From assembly GCA_030635045.1 (NCBI GenBank), contig DAOVZP010000007.1:1-13794 (forward strand): 13,794 nt of DNA, in the 5' to 3' direction. Position 1 is the stretch's first letter. Each line of letters opens with the position of its first letter. This DNA comes from Bacteroidota bacterium (GTDB lineage Bacteria; Bacteroidota; Bacteroidia; Bacteroidales; B18-G4). Shown here piece after piece: positions 6,073 to 13,577 of this stretch. The position numbers were made by a program, and so were the translations under genes. The notes under the pieces are model-generated. The model ran no database searches and was not told where the DNA came from. It saw only the letters and a program-made list of their open reading frames with translations.

Positions 6073-7260
6073 ATGTTTGAAACACTATCACTTTTAGCCT
6101 TACAGCAGTACTGGTGGATCATCGTGTCCATTCTTGCTGCGATCCTGATTTTCCTGATGTTCGTTCAGGGTGGCCAGACACTGATCTATTGCCTGGGCAA
6201 AACCGATATGGAGCGTACTATCCTCATCAATGCCCTGGGCCGTAAATGGGAATTTACTTTTACCACACTGGTTACTTTCGGCGGGGCATTTTTTGCATCC
6301 TTCCCGCTTTTCTATGCCACCAGTTTCGGCGGGGCCTACTGGGTATGGATGCTCATTCTCTTTGCCTTCATCCTGCAGGCCGTGTCCTATGAATATCGGA
6401 CCAAAGCCAACAATTTCCTGGGCAAAAGGACATATGAAGGCTTCCTGTTTGCCAACGGACTGCTGGGAACCATCCTGATCGGGACCGCGGTAGCCACTTT
6501 CTTTACCGGATCACCATTTAACTTAAGCGGGACAATAAGCACATCCGGTGAGATCACCATGATTAACCAGGTAAATTGGGAAAGCCCGTACCGTGGCCTT
6601 GAGCTGGCCTTTGACTTCGGCAGGTATGCCACCTTTGTGAACCTTTCACTCGGACTGGCAGTATTCTTCCTGGCACGCGTGCTGGCAGTGCAATATTTCA
6701 TGAACGCCGTTGATGAGGAGAATATCAACAAGCGGCTGAAAAAGAAGCTCATCAACAATGCTGCACCATTCCTGGTATTCTTCCTCTTCTTTGTTGCTAA
6801 CCTCCTCCTGATGGACGGCTATGCAGTTGATCCTGAGAGTAAGATGGTAACAATGGAATCTTATAAATACCTGAATAACCTCTTGCAGATGCCGCTGGTA
6901 TTGGTCATCTTCCTTCTGGGTGTTGTTATGGTTTTGCTAAGCATCATCCGGCCAATCATGGCGTATGAAAAATGCGGCAACAAAGCAATCTGGCCGGGAG
7001 GTGTAGGAACCTTTCTCACAGTATTTGCTTTATTCCTGGTGGCCGGATTCAACAACACGGCTTTTTATCCTTCATATACGGATTTGCAAAGTTCACTGAC
7101 TATCGAGAATGCCTCATCAAGCCATTATACGCTCACAGCCATGAGCTATGTATCGCTAATGATACCTTTTGTACTGGCATATATCTGGTACGCATGGAAG
7201 GCCATCAGTAACAAAAAGATCACTGCGAAAGAGATGGAAGATGATGAGCATGTTTATTAA
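6073..7260 (+). CDS. cydB: Cytochrome bd quinol oxidase subunit II
   Basis: Heme-free structural partner of CydA. It has 395 residues, slightly longer than the 379 of E. coli. The N-terminus has the family pattern of a first helix (about 13-31) with F-V-Q-G-G-Q-T-L, then the N-A-L-G-R-K-W-E segment (54-61) and a helix with F-G-G-A-F-F-A-S-F-P-L-F-Y. An aromatic S-Y-E-Y-R segment follows at about 104-108. Eight to nine hydrophobic helices are predicted through to about residue 376, with a charged C-terminal tail. It begins one base after cydA with a strong Shine-Dalgarno, so the two are translationally close. A 39-codon membrane peptide follows 18 bases downstream. No damage or unusual composition is seen. 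Confidence 0.95.
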   Translation: MFETLSLLALQQYWWIIVSILAAILIFLMFVQGGQTLIYCLGKTDMERTILINALGRKWEFTFTTLVTFGGAFFASFPLFYATSFGGAYWVWMLILFAFILQAVSYEYRTKANNFLGKRTYEGFLFANGLLGTILIGTAVATFFTGSPFNLSGTISTSGEITMINQVNWESPYRGLELAFDFGRYATFVNLSLGLAVFFLARVLAVQYFMNAVDEENINKRLKKKLINNAAPFLVFFLFFVANLLLMDGYAVDPESKMVTMESYKYLNNLLQMPLVLVIFLLGVVMVLLSIIRPIMAYEKCGNKAIWPGGVGTFLTVFALFLVAGFNNTAFYPSYTDLQSSLTIENASSSHYTLTAMSYVSLMIPFVLAYIWYAWKAISNKKITAKEMEDDEHVY

Positions 7261-7278
7261 CCTGAAAAAACAAACAAG

Positions 7279-7398
7279 ATGTATATAACTGAAATAATGT
7301 GGCTTATCATTTGGCCTGTACTGATCTTCATTAGCTACAGGCTTGTCCTCGTGGCCATCAAAAAGTTTGAAAAGAAGGAAGCGAAGGCAGAAAAATAG
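7279..7398 (+). CDS. 39-residue single-helix membrane peptide, CydX-like by position
   Basis: A short open frame starting 18 bases after the cydB stop. It begins M-Y-I-T-E-I-M-W and has one hydrophobic helix (about 6-27, containing W-L-I-I-W-P-V-L-I-F-I-S-Y). The tail is strongly basic and mixed-charge (K-K-F-E-K-K-E-A-K-A-E-K), placing the C-terminus in the cytoplasm. A second Met at residue 7, directly before Trp, is an alternative start. E. coli CydX is 37 residues, has one helix, begins M-W-Y and is encoded just after cydB. This peptide is similar in length, topology and location, but I see no clear sequence homology, and its tail is basic where that of CydX is more acidic. A role in stabilising the bd oxidase is inferred. 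A terminator follows within about 70 bases, supporting inclusion in the operon. Confidence 0.6.
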   Translation: MYITEIMWLIIWPVLIFISYRLVLVAIKKFEKKEAKAEK

Positions 7399-7415
7399 TC
7401 GCTGCGATATCAAGG

Positions 7416-7438
7416 TAATCCCTCCAGAGGCGGGATTA
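7416..7438. repeat. Hairpin TAATCCC/GGGATTA between convergent genes
   Basis: TAATCCC (7416-7422) pairs with GGGATTA (7432-7438), with an inner CC/GG extension around an AGA loop. No T-run follows on either strand, so by itself it is not a standard terminator. Its right arm, GGCGGGATTA, resembles the arm AGCGGGATTT of the terminator 50 bases on, suggesting related repeat sequences. Confidence 0.45.
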
Positions 7439-7468
7439 TCTGGCATTACTTTATTAATGACACCAGTC

Positions 7469-7501
7469 ATCCCGCATCACTTTTGCGAAGCGGGATTTTT
7501 T
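7469..7501 (+). terminator. Rho-independent terminator of the cyd operon
   Basis: ATCCCGC (7469-7475) pairs with GCGGGAT (7490-7496) and is followed by TTTTT. It lies 70 bases after the small ORF downstream of cydB and abuts the stop codon of the convergent creD-like gene at 7501. The T-run is on the plus-strand side, so it serves the oxidase operon. Confidence 0.75.
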
Positions 7502-8835
7502 CAAGCTTCCTCTACATCCTTCGATTGGTCTATCCTTATGTTATACCAATCTATTTTTCTTGAGAAGTACATTACTAATGCCAGGATTATAAAAATGCCA
7601 ATGCTACCGGTTAATAAGGCATAATCCTGAATTTGCAAAATTATATATATAAATATATAAAGAATAGTCAATATCCCTCCAATCAGCAGCGTTAGCCTGG
7701 ATGATCGTAAAATGGTTCTGATGTATGCAGAAATTAATGCCAATACTGATACTGTTGAAATCAAATACGCACTATCGAAATTGAGGTGTTCTGTGATAGA
7801 AAGTAATAATGAAAAGAAAACGATCAGGGCTATCCCAACAAGAGTATACTGTATTGGATGGATAAACTTTTTTGCCAAAATTTCTACAAAAAAGAAAACG
7901 AGGAAAGTAAATACAATAAAAAGTATTGCATACTTGATTGACCTCTCAGTTTTTTGATACTTATCTACCGGAAGTATCAGGTACACGCCAAAACCGGATT
8001 CATCAACTGAGTATTGACTCCCTGACCATGACTGCGGAAAATTTCTATTGAGGTGTAATATATTCCAACCAGCTGTAAATCCATCATCAGTTATATGATG
8101 CGTATCAGGCAAAAAAGCTCCGTTGAAACTAGGATTTGCCCAGCTTGATTCAATATTTACATCAGTAATTTTACCCATTGGCACAAAATAAAGCATCTGA
8201 CTGCCTTTTAATCTCAGCTCAAATAAAAACTCATATGAACAGCTGTCATCACAAAGGACCACCGGAGCATTTATCCCGGAATAAATTATATCATTGCTGA
8301 TCATACCCGGATCAAAAAGACCGGTCTCTTGATTGAATTGAAGCGAAACTTGTTCCTCTATTCCAGTCAGGTCGGAGATGCCTAATGACAGAACGGCCTT
8401 GTCAAGCAGAATATCAGATTCAGGTACATTGAATTGTTTCAAGTCAAGGTTCTTAAAAAACCCACTTAGCAATATTTCTGAATCATATACAACAATCTCA
8501 TAAATGCCACGGTGACGATGCTCCGGTTCAATCATTCCATTTATTTTCAGTTCTTCCGGTAGAAAATGCATATAATCAATAACTTTTACCAACTTTTCTT
8601 TTTGAAAATCACCAACGTATTCCATAGTGTAGCGATAAAAAGGGATGGAGATAAAAGGTCCGGTTAAAGTCTGGGGTTCTCCCCATTTAGAACTCACTTC
8701 AATAATAGCTTCATTCTGGCGTTGTTCACGCTCCCTTACCAGCCCCCTTATCATGGTGGTTGGGATGAGTAATAAAAGGATCAAAAACAAAATAATACCT
8801 ATCTTAAGAAAGATATTGTACTTTAATACATCCAT
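7501..8835 (-). CDS. creD: CreD-family inner-membrane protein
   Basis: A 444-residue membrane protein of the CreD (Cet) family. One N-terminal helix (about 12-29) is followed by the family motif W-G-E-P-Q-T-L-T-G-P (51-60), a large periplasmic beta-rich domain (about 60-295), the L-N-R-N-F-P-Q-S-W motif (262-270), and five C-terminal helices (about 300-423) including the conserved H-P-I-Q-Y-T-L-V-G (326-334) and S-I-T-E-H (346-350). In enterobacteria creD is an output of the CreBC two-component system and affects envelope properties and beta-lactam or colicin tolerance; the biochemical function is unknown. In many Bacteroidota creD follows a small winged-helix regulator gene, but none is present here within the 287 bases upstream. 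It is convergent with the cyd operon and appears monocistronic. Confidence 0.85.
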   Translation of the reverse strand: MDVLKYNIFLKIGIILFLILLLLIPTTMIRGLVREREQRQNEAIIEVSSKWGEPQTLTGPFISIPFYRYTMEYVGDFQKEKLVKVIDYMHFLPEELKINGMIEPEHRHRGIYEIVVYDSEILLSGFFKNLDLKQFNVPESDILLDKAVLSLGISDLTGIEEQVSLQFNQETGLFDPGMISNDIIYSGINAPVVLCDDSCSYEFLFELRLKGSQMLYFVPMGKITDVNIESSWANPSFNGAFLPDTHHITDDGFTAGWNILHLNRNFPQSWSGSQYSVDESGFGVYLILPVDKYQKTERSIKYAILFIVFTFLVFFFVEILAKKFIHPIQYTLVGIALIVFFSLLLSITEHLNFDSAYLISTVSVLALISAYIRTILRSSRLTLLIGGILTILYIFIYIILQIQDYALLTGSIGIFIILALVMYFSRKIDWYNIRIDQSKDVEEA

Positions 8836-9032
8836 AGCTTAAATTATTTTTGGGTTAATTCTATTTAATTCATATTCATAAAAATAATGTATTTTTCTGC
8901 TCATTAGTATCTCAAATTCCCGAAAGAATTCTTAAAAATTCATAAATGGATAAGTTTCAAACTCAGAAAGTTGGAGAAACCGATATTCGATCTTCCATGC
9001 TCGATCCTCGATTTTCGATCTTCATCCACCAC

Positions 9033-9058
9033 AGATTTCTCCCTTCGGTCGAAATGAC
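9033..9058. repeat. Dispersed palindromic repeat-like element
   Basis: This 26-base stretch begins AGATTTCTCCC, has TTCGG in the middle and ends TCGAAATGAC. ATTTC (9035-9039) and GAAAT (9051-9055) are inverted. From memory it closely resembles a short repeat scattered between genes in many bacterial genomes, read on the other strand as GTCATTTCGA followed by AGAAATCT. Its copy number in this genome is unknown. Confidence 0.45.
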
Positions 9059-9088
9059 TTTTTCTATATACATACTCTAATTATGTCG

Positions 9089-9096
9089 TACCTTTA
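9089..9096 (+). promoter_or_regulatory. Weak candidate -7 box for the T9SS protein gene
   Basis: TACCTTTA is one base off TAnnTTTG and lies 26 bases before the ATG, the same spacing as the box before the FeS operon. No -33 element is evident. Confidence 0.3.
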
Positions 9097-9122
9097 CTGG
9101 CTCAAACCCTGATATCGAAACC

Positions 9123-12100
9123 ATGAAAAAAACAATCCTTCTCACCGCTCTGGCAGCTCTGTTCACCCTGAATATTTCGGCTCAGGGAACCACCAAGACA
9201 AGCAATCCTGACTATGCCAACTATCCATACTGGATAGAGATGATGCAGGACCAAACAGTAAATTTCTTTGACGTGCAGGAAGCATTTTATACTTACTGGG
9301 ACGGACGCAAGATCACACGCAGCTCCGGTTATAAGCCCTTTAAACGCTGGGAGTATAATATGCAGTACCGCGTGAAACAAAATGGTGAGCGCATGCCTTC
9401 AAACCATGTGTGGAAAGAATACCGGAAATTCCAGGCAAATGATCCCGCTGCCAAATCACCATCCGGCGACTGGGAAAACCTTGGGCCGTTCTTTATCCCC
9501 AACGGCAAAGGCTATCGTGGCCTCGGCCGGCTGAATGCCATTGCCTTTCATCCTACAGATCCGGAAATAATATTTGCCGGGGCACCTTCCGGCGGATTGT
9601 GGATCACCGATGATGGCGGGATCACATGGACAAGCTACTGCGACGATCTGCCTACACTTGGCGTATCAAGCATTGCAGTGGATTATAACAACCCTGACAT
9701 AATTTATATGGGCACAGGCGACAGGGATGCCGGTGATGCTTCAGGCATAGGTGTGCTGAAATCACTCGATGGAGGAATCACCTGGGATGAGGCCAACACA
9801 GGTATTGAAAACCTGACAATAGGGAGGATGATCATACATCCGACAAACACAAGTGTTCTTTACATAGCAACCACAGGAGGAATATTCAAGACCGCTGATG
9901 CAGGACAAAGCTGGACACAACAGATAGGCGGGCATTTCAAAGAGATCCTTTTCAAATCAGATGATCCGCAAACCTTGTTTGCCTCCAGGGGTGGAGATTT
10001 TTACAAAACAACGGATGCCGGAGATACCTGGACGAAGATCACCAATGGCCTCGTCTCAGGTTCACGTGCCGTGATCGCCGTTACACCCGCCAATGCTGAT
10101 GTAGTTTACTTCCTGGTTACCGAAGGAAGTGAATTCAAAGCCCAATACCGTTCTACGGATGCCGGCGAAAGCTTTACGGAAATGTCTAATTCCCCGAATA
10201 TCATGAGCTGGGGATGCACAGGGGGGAGCGGCGGACAGGCATGGTATGACCTCGACATTGCGGCTGACCCGCTAAATGAAAACATAATCTTCGCTGGTGG
10301 CGTGAACTGCTTCAAATCCTCTGACGGGGGTACTACATGGCAGATCAGCTCACACTGGTGGGGCGATTGCGGAGTACCGGCCGTACATGCCGATCTCCAC
10401 ATACTGGAATATAATCCTGCAGATGGAAGACTGTATACCGGCAATGACGGAGGCATATACTGGACGGACAACGGGGGAACCAACTGGACAGTGATCACCG
10501 ATGGCATGCCCATCAGCCAGGTGTATAAGATCGGCCAAAGTGCCACCGTGAAAGACCTTGTTATCAATGGTTATCAGGATAACGGAACCTCCACATATGA
10601 TGGCACCGGCTGGGATTTTACACGCGGAGGCGATGGCTTTGAGTGTATTATCGACCATGAAGATTCACATTTTAGTTACGCATCACTTTATTATGGCAGT
10701 GTTGTCCGCTATTACAACAATAACTCCCAGATGGTGGTTTGTGAGGATGGCAAATATGGCATAGATGAATCCGGGGCCTGGATCACTCCATTTATCCTGG
10801 ATGAAAACGATGCCGACAGGATGTTTATCGGTTACAAGAACGTATGGCGTTGCGACAATGTGAAGGCTGGCAGCAGCCAGATCAGCTGGACAAGGATCTC
10901 GTGGGATCTTGCCGGCAATAATGGTAAAAATATGGCTGTTCTTGAGCAATCTCCTGCAAATACAAATATCCTGTATGCCGGAAGATCCGACAATAGGGTG
11001 TTCCGTACCGATGATGCCCTCAGTAGTGACCCTGTTTGGTACAACATAACAAGCAATCTGCCACAGGTAACCACTCCGGGCGATATCGAAGCCCACCCAT
11101 TCGATGAGAACATTGTTTATATCCTGCTTGGCTCCGATGTTTATAAAAGTATGGATAAAGGTTTGACCTGGATTGATATTACCGCCAATCTGCCTGACGT
11201 CCATAAAACATCCATTGCCTGGTACAAAAACAGCCAGGAAGGTTTGTACGTTAGCTCAGACCTCGGTGTATTTTATAAGGAATCCGGCTGGAACGACTGG
11301 ATATGGTTCAACCAGGGCTTGCCGGTTGATGCTTCCGTCAATGAAATTGAGATATTTTATCATGCCGACAGCGTCAGTGAAGATGTGATCAGGGCAGGCA
11401 CCTATGGCAGGGGGCTGTGGGGATCAGATATGTGGTTCGGGACACCTGCTGCAGATTTTATTAGTAGTGACACCCTCATACCTCCTAATTGCACAGTAGA
11501 TTTCTTTGACGCATCATCAGGAGTACCTCATTTCTTTGAATGGACATTTGACGGAGCTACACCGCCATCCTCTGCTGAAAAAAATCCTGCCGGGATCACT
11601 TATGATACTCCTGGCACGTATATGGTTTCACTGAAAGTATGGAATGAACTGGGAGAAGATTCAGTTTCTATTGAAGGATATATTACTGTTAGTGAAAATA
11701 TTCTCCCACTTGTTGAATTTTCTGCAGATAATCAAATGCCGTGTACAGATGATATCGTCCGTTTCACTGACTTAAGCTTGTACTGTCCAAATGCATGGAC
11801 ATGGCAGTTTACTCCGGATAATGTAACATTCCTTGAAGGCACCAGCGAGAACTCTCAAAACCCAATTGTGGAATTTACAGAAACAGGTTCATATACGGTT
11901 AACCTCAACGCAGAGAACTCAAATGGACAAAGTAACCTGACAAAAACTGATTATATAGTGATCGGCGGTATGGCCTTGCCATATAGTGAAGATTTTGAAA
12001 ATGGTTCATTTGCTGATGGAGGCTGGACCGTTGAGAACCCTGACATGAACATTACCTGGGAACTAACCACAGTTGCCGGAAGCACACCCGGTGACCTGGC

Positions 12101-12779
12101 CGCCTGGGTCAATATTTTTGACTATTACGCATTCGGACCACGGGATCTATTGATATCACCACCACTTGACTTTACGAATTTCAGTACTGTCGGATTGTAC
12201 TTCGATCATGCCTATGCAAGCAGATACTCCCTGGCTGACACACTGATTGTAAAAATATCAACAGATTGCGGGTTTAGCTGGACAAGGTTATATGCAGCAG
12301 CCCTTGAAGACCTGGAAACCAGCCCGGAAAATGTAGAGTCATTCGCCCCGGCATCACAGGATGACTGGTGTGGAGCCGGTTACGGCAATGACTGCGTGAT
12401 CCTTGACCTGACAGAATTTGCTTTAGAAAGAAATGTCAAGTTGGCATTTGAAACATTCGGACGATACGGCAATAATATCTATATAGATAACATCGCAATC
12501 TCTAATTCTGTAGGTGTTACTAACCACATGATAGATGATCAAGAGATCCTGGTATACCCCAATCCCTCGGAGGGAACTTTCAACATTATGCTGCCGGACA
12601 GGGATCAGGCAATAAGAATGAGTGTGAGAGATGTCCGTGGGCAACTGGTGCACAGGGAAGATATCGCACCTGACATTGCAGTGAGCCGTTTCGACGGATC
12701 AGCGCTTCAAAAGGGTATCTATGTCATGAGCTTTATTTCGGATGAGATAAATGTGAATAAAAAGATCATCATCCGTTAG
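9123..12779 (+). CDS. Secreted beta-propeller/PKD protein with T9SS type A sorting domain
   Basis: A 1218-residue exported protein. A signal peptide (1-20, ending N-I-S-A before Gln21) is followed by a novel-looking N-terminal segment (about 25-115) rich in Tyr and Trp. A sortilin/VPS10-like propeller region (about 118-770) carries repeated Asp-box motifs of the type S-x-D-G-G-x-T-W; examples begin near residues 162 (T-D-D-G-G-I-T-W), 215 (S-L-D-G-G-I-T-W) and 400 (S-S-D-G-G-T-T-W), with weaker copies further on. Two PKD domains (about 772-856 and 859-945) contain W-T-F-D-G and Y-D-T-P-G-T-Y, and W-x-W-Q-F and F-T-E-T-G-S-Y. A MAM/choice-of-anchor-type jelly-roll domain (about 950-1130) starts Y-S-E-D-F-E-N-G. 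The C-terminal T9SS type A domain (1140-1218) has V-Y-P-N-P-S-E-G and ends K-K-I-I-I-R. It should be carried through the outer membrane by PorU-type machinery. No catalytic residues are recognised; adhesion or glycan binding is a guess. Confidence 0.85.
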   Translation: MKKTILLTALAALFTLNISAQGTTKTSNPDYANYPYWIEMMQDQTVNFFDVQEAFYTYWDGRKITRSSGYKPFKRWEYNMQYRVKQNGERMPSNHVWKEYRKFQANDPAAKSPSGDWENLGPFFIPNGKGYRGLGRLNAIAFHPTDPEIIFAGAPSGGLWITDDGGITWTSYCDDLPTLGVSSIAVDYNNPDIIYMGTGDRDAGDASGIGVLKSLDGGITWDEANTGIENLTIGRMIIHPTNTSVLYIATTGGIFKTADAGQSWTQQIGGHFKEILFKSDDPQTLFASRGGDFYKTTDAGDTWTKITNGLVSGSRAVIAVTPANADVVYFLVTEGSEFKAQYRSTDAGESFTEMSNSPNIMSWGCTGGSGGQAWYDLDIAADPLNENIIFAGGVNCFKSSDGGTTWQISSHWWGDCGVPAVHADLHILEYNPADGRLYTGNDGGIYWTDNGGTNWTVITDGMPISQVYKIGQSATVKDLVINGYQDNGTSTYDGTGWDFTRGGDGFECIIDHEDSHFSYASLYYGSVVRYYNNNSQMVVCEDGKYGIDESGAWITPFILDENDADRMFIGYKNVWRCDNVKAGSSQISWTRISWDLAGNNGKNMAVLEQSPANTNILYAGRSDNRVFRTDDALSSDPVWYNITSNLPQVTTPGDIEAHPFDENIVYILLGSDVYKSMDKGLTWIDITANLPDVHKTSIAWYKNSQEGLYVSSDLGVFYKESGWNDWIWFNQGLPVDASVNEIEIFYHADSVSEDVIRAGTYGRGLWGSDMWFGTPAADFISSDTLIPPNCTVDFFDASSGVPHFFEWTFDGATPPSSAEKNPAGITYDTPGTYMVSLKVWNELGEDSVSIEGYITVSENILPLVEFSADNQMPCTDDIVRFTDLSLYCPNAWTWQFTPDNVTFLEGTSENSQNPIVEFTETGSYTVNLNAENSNGQSNLTKTDYIVIGGMALPYSEDFENGSFADGGWTVENPDMNITWELTTVAGSTPGDLAAWVNIFDYYAFGPRDLLISPPLDFTNFSTVGLYFDHAYASRYSLADTLIVKISTDCGFSWTRLYAAALEDLETSPENVESFAPASQDDWCGAGYGNDCVILDLTEFALERNVKLAFETFGRYGNNIYIDNIAISNSVGVTNHMIDDQEILVYPNPSEGTFNIMLPDRDQAIRMSVRDVRGQLVHREDIAPDIAVSRFDGSALQKGIYVMSFISDEINVNKKIIIR

Positions 12780-12793
12780 GGGAAAATAATAGC

Positions 12794-13498
12794 ATGCAAC
12801 TATTTTACGCACCGGAGCTTCAGGGTGATCACTATATCCTGGAAGAACAGGAATCAAAGCATCTCATCAGGGTTTTGCGTATGCAACCCGGTGACACCAT
12901 CAGCCTTACTGATGGCAGCGGCAATTTATATACCGCTGAGCTGATCAATGATGATGCCCGGAGTTGCACAGTAAGGATCATCGGTGTACAGGCAGAATAT
13001 GGCAAGCGTAATTACAATATTCATGTTGCCATCGCCCCCACGAAAAACATCAATCGTTTCGAATGGTTCCTTGAGAAATCCACCGAGATCGGCATTGATG
13101 AAATAACACCAATGATCTGCCAACGTTCCGAAAGAAAGGTGGTCAAGCCCGAACGCCTGAACAAGGTGATCACTTCTGCAATGAAACAATCTGTAAAAGC
13201 GTATCATCCCGTTCTTTCGGAGGCCACAACATTCAAAGACCTTATCAGCAGGAAGCACGCAGGTGAAAAATACATCGCTTACATTGAGGAAGGCACACAC
13301 CCTTCGTTGAAATCTTTGTACACTCCCGGAAAGGATGCTATCATCCTCATAGGCCCCGAAGGGGATTTTAGTCCGGAGGAAGTGGTTATGGCCACAGACA
13401 TGGGATTTAAAACCGTCAGCCTGGGAACCAGCAGGCTCCGGACAGAAACGGCGGGGGTGGTAGTGTGTCATACGCTGGCGCTTATGAATAGTGAATAA
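12794..13498 (+). CDS. rsmE: 16S rRNA (uracil-1498-N3)-methyltransferase
   Basis: A SPOUT-family methyltransferase that methylates N3 of U1498 in 16S rRNA using S-adenosylmethionine. It has 234 residues, normal for the family. The N-terminal PUA-like domain (about 1-70) includes H-L-I-R-V-L-R-M (23-30) and a G-D-T-I-S-L-T-D-G strand. The catalytic trefoil-knot domain follows, with E-K-S-T-E-I-G (94-100), R-S-E-R (111-114), A-M-K-Q-S (129-133), the SAM-binding G-P-E-G-D-F-S-P-E-E (187-196) and the knot motif S-L-G-T-S-R-L-R-T-E-T-A (209-220). It begins 14 bases after the T9SS protein stop and may be read through from it, although the functions are unrelated. A DUF4159 gene follows. Confidence 0.95.
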   Translation: MQLFYAPELQGDHYILEEQESKHLIRVLRMQPGDTISLTDGSGNLYTAELINDDARSCTVRIIGVQAEYGKRNYNIHVAIAPTKNINRFEWFLEKSTEIGIDEITPMICQRSERKVVKPERLNKVITSAMKQSVKAYHPVLSEATTFKDLISRKHAGEKYIAYIEEGTHPSLKSLYTPGKDAIILIGPEGDFSPEEVVMATDMGFKTVSLGTSRLRTETAGVVVCHTLALMNSE

Positions 13499-13506
13499 AG
13501 AACAAG

Positions 13507-13542
13507 GAATAAGAATAAGAATAAGAATAAGAATGAGAATAA
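13507..13542. repeat. Hexanucleotide (GAATAA) tandem repeat
   Basis: Six consecutive units: four GAATAA, one GAATGA (13531-13536), then one GAATAA. They fill the gap between rsmE and the DUF4159 gene. The variant unit creates an ATG (13533-13535) in frame with the downstream gene, and this frame has no stop from 13488 onward. Confidence 0.85.
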
Positions 13543-13577
13543 GAACATTGAAGGGGGTTATGCGTTATATTGTGGAT

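Larger units (their letters stand above)
8836..9122. other. Divergent intergenic region, no gene seen
   Basis: This AT-rich spacer lies between the creD-like gene (minus) and the T9SS protein gene (plus) and must hold promoters for both. TTCGATCTTC occurs twice (8986-8995 and 9014-9023), with a related TCGATCCTCG between them. AGATTTCTC at 9033-9041 and TCGAAATGAC at 9049-9058 form an imperfect hairpin of a dispersed-repeat type. No RNA gene is recognised. Confidence 0.5.

Noticed and set aside
10683..11204. 173-codon minus-strand open frame opposite the T9SS protein
   Set aside because: It is a shadow of a continuous plus-strand gene with recognisable domains on both sides.
12926..13471. 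181-codon minus-strand open frame opposite rsmE
   Set aside because: rsmE has all its family motifs on the plus strand; the antisense frame has none.
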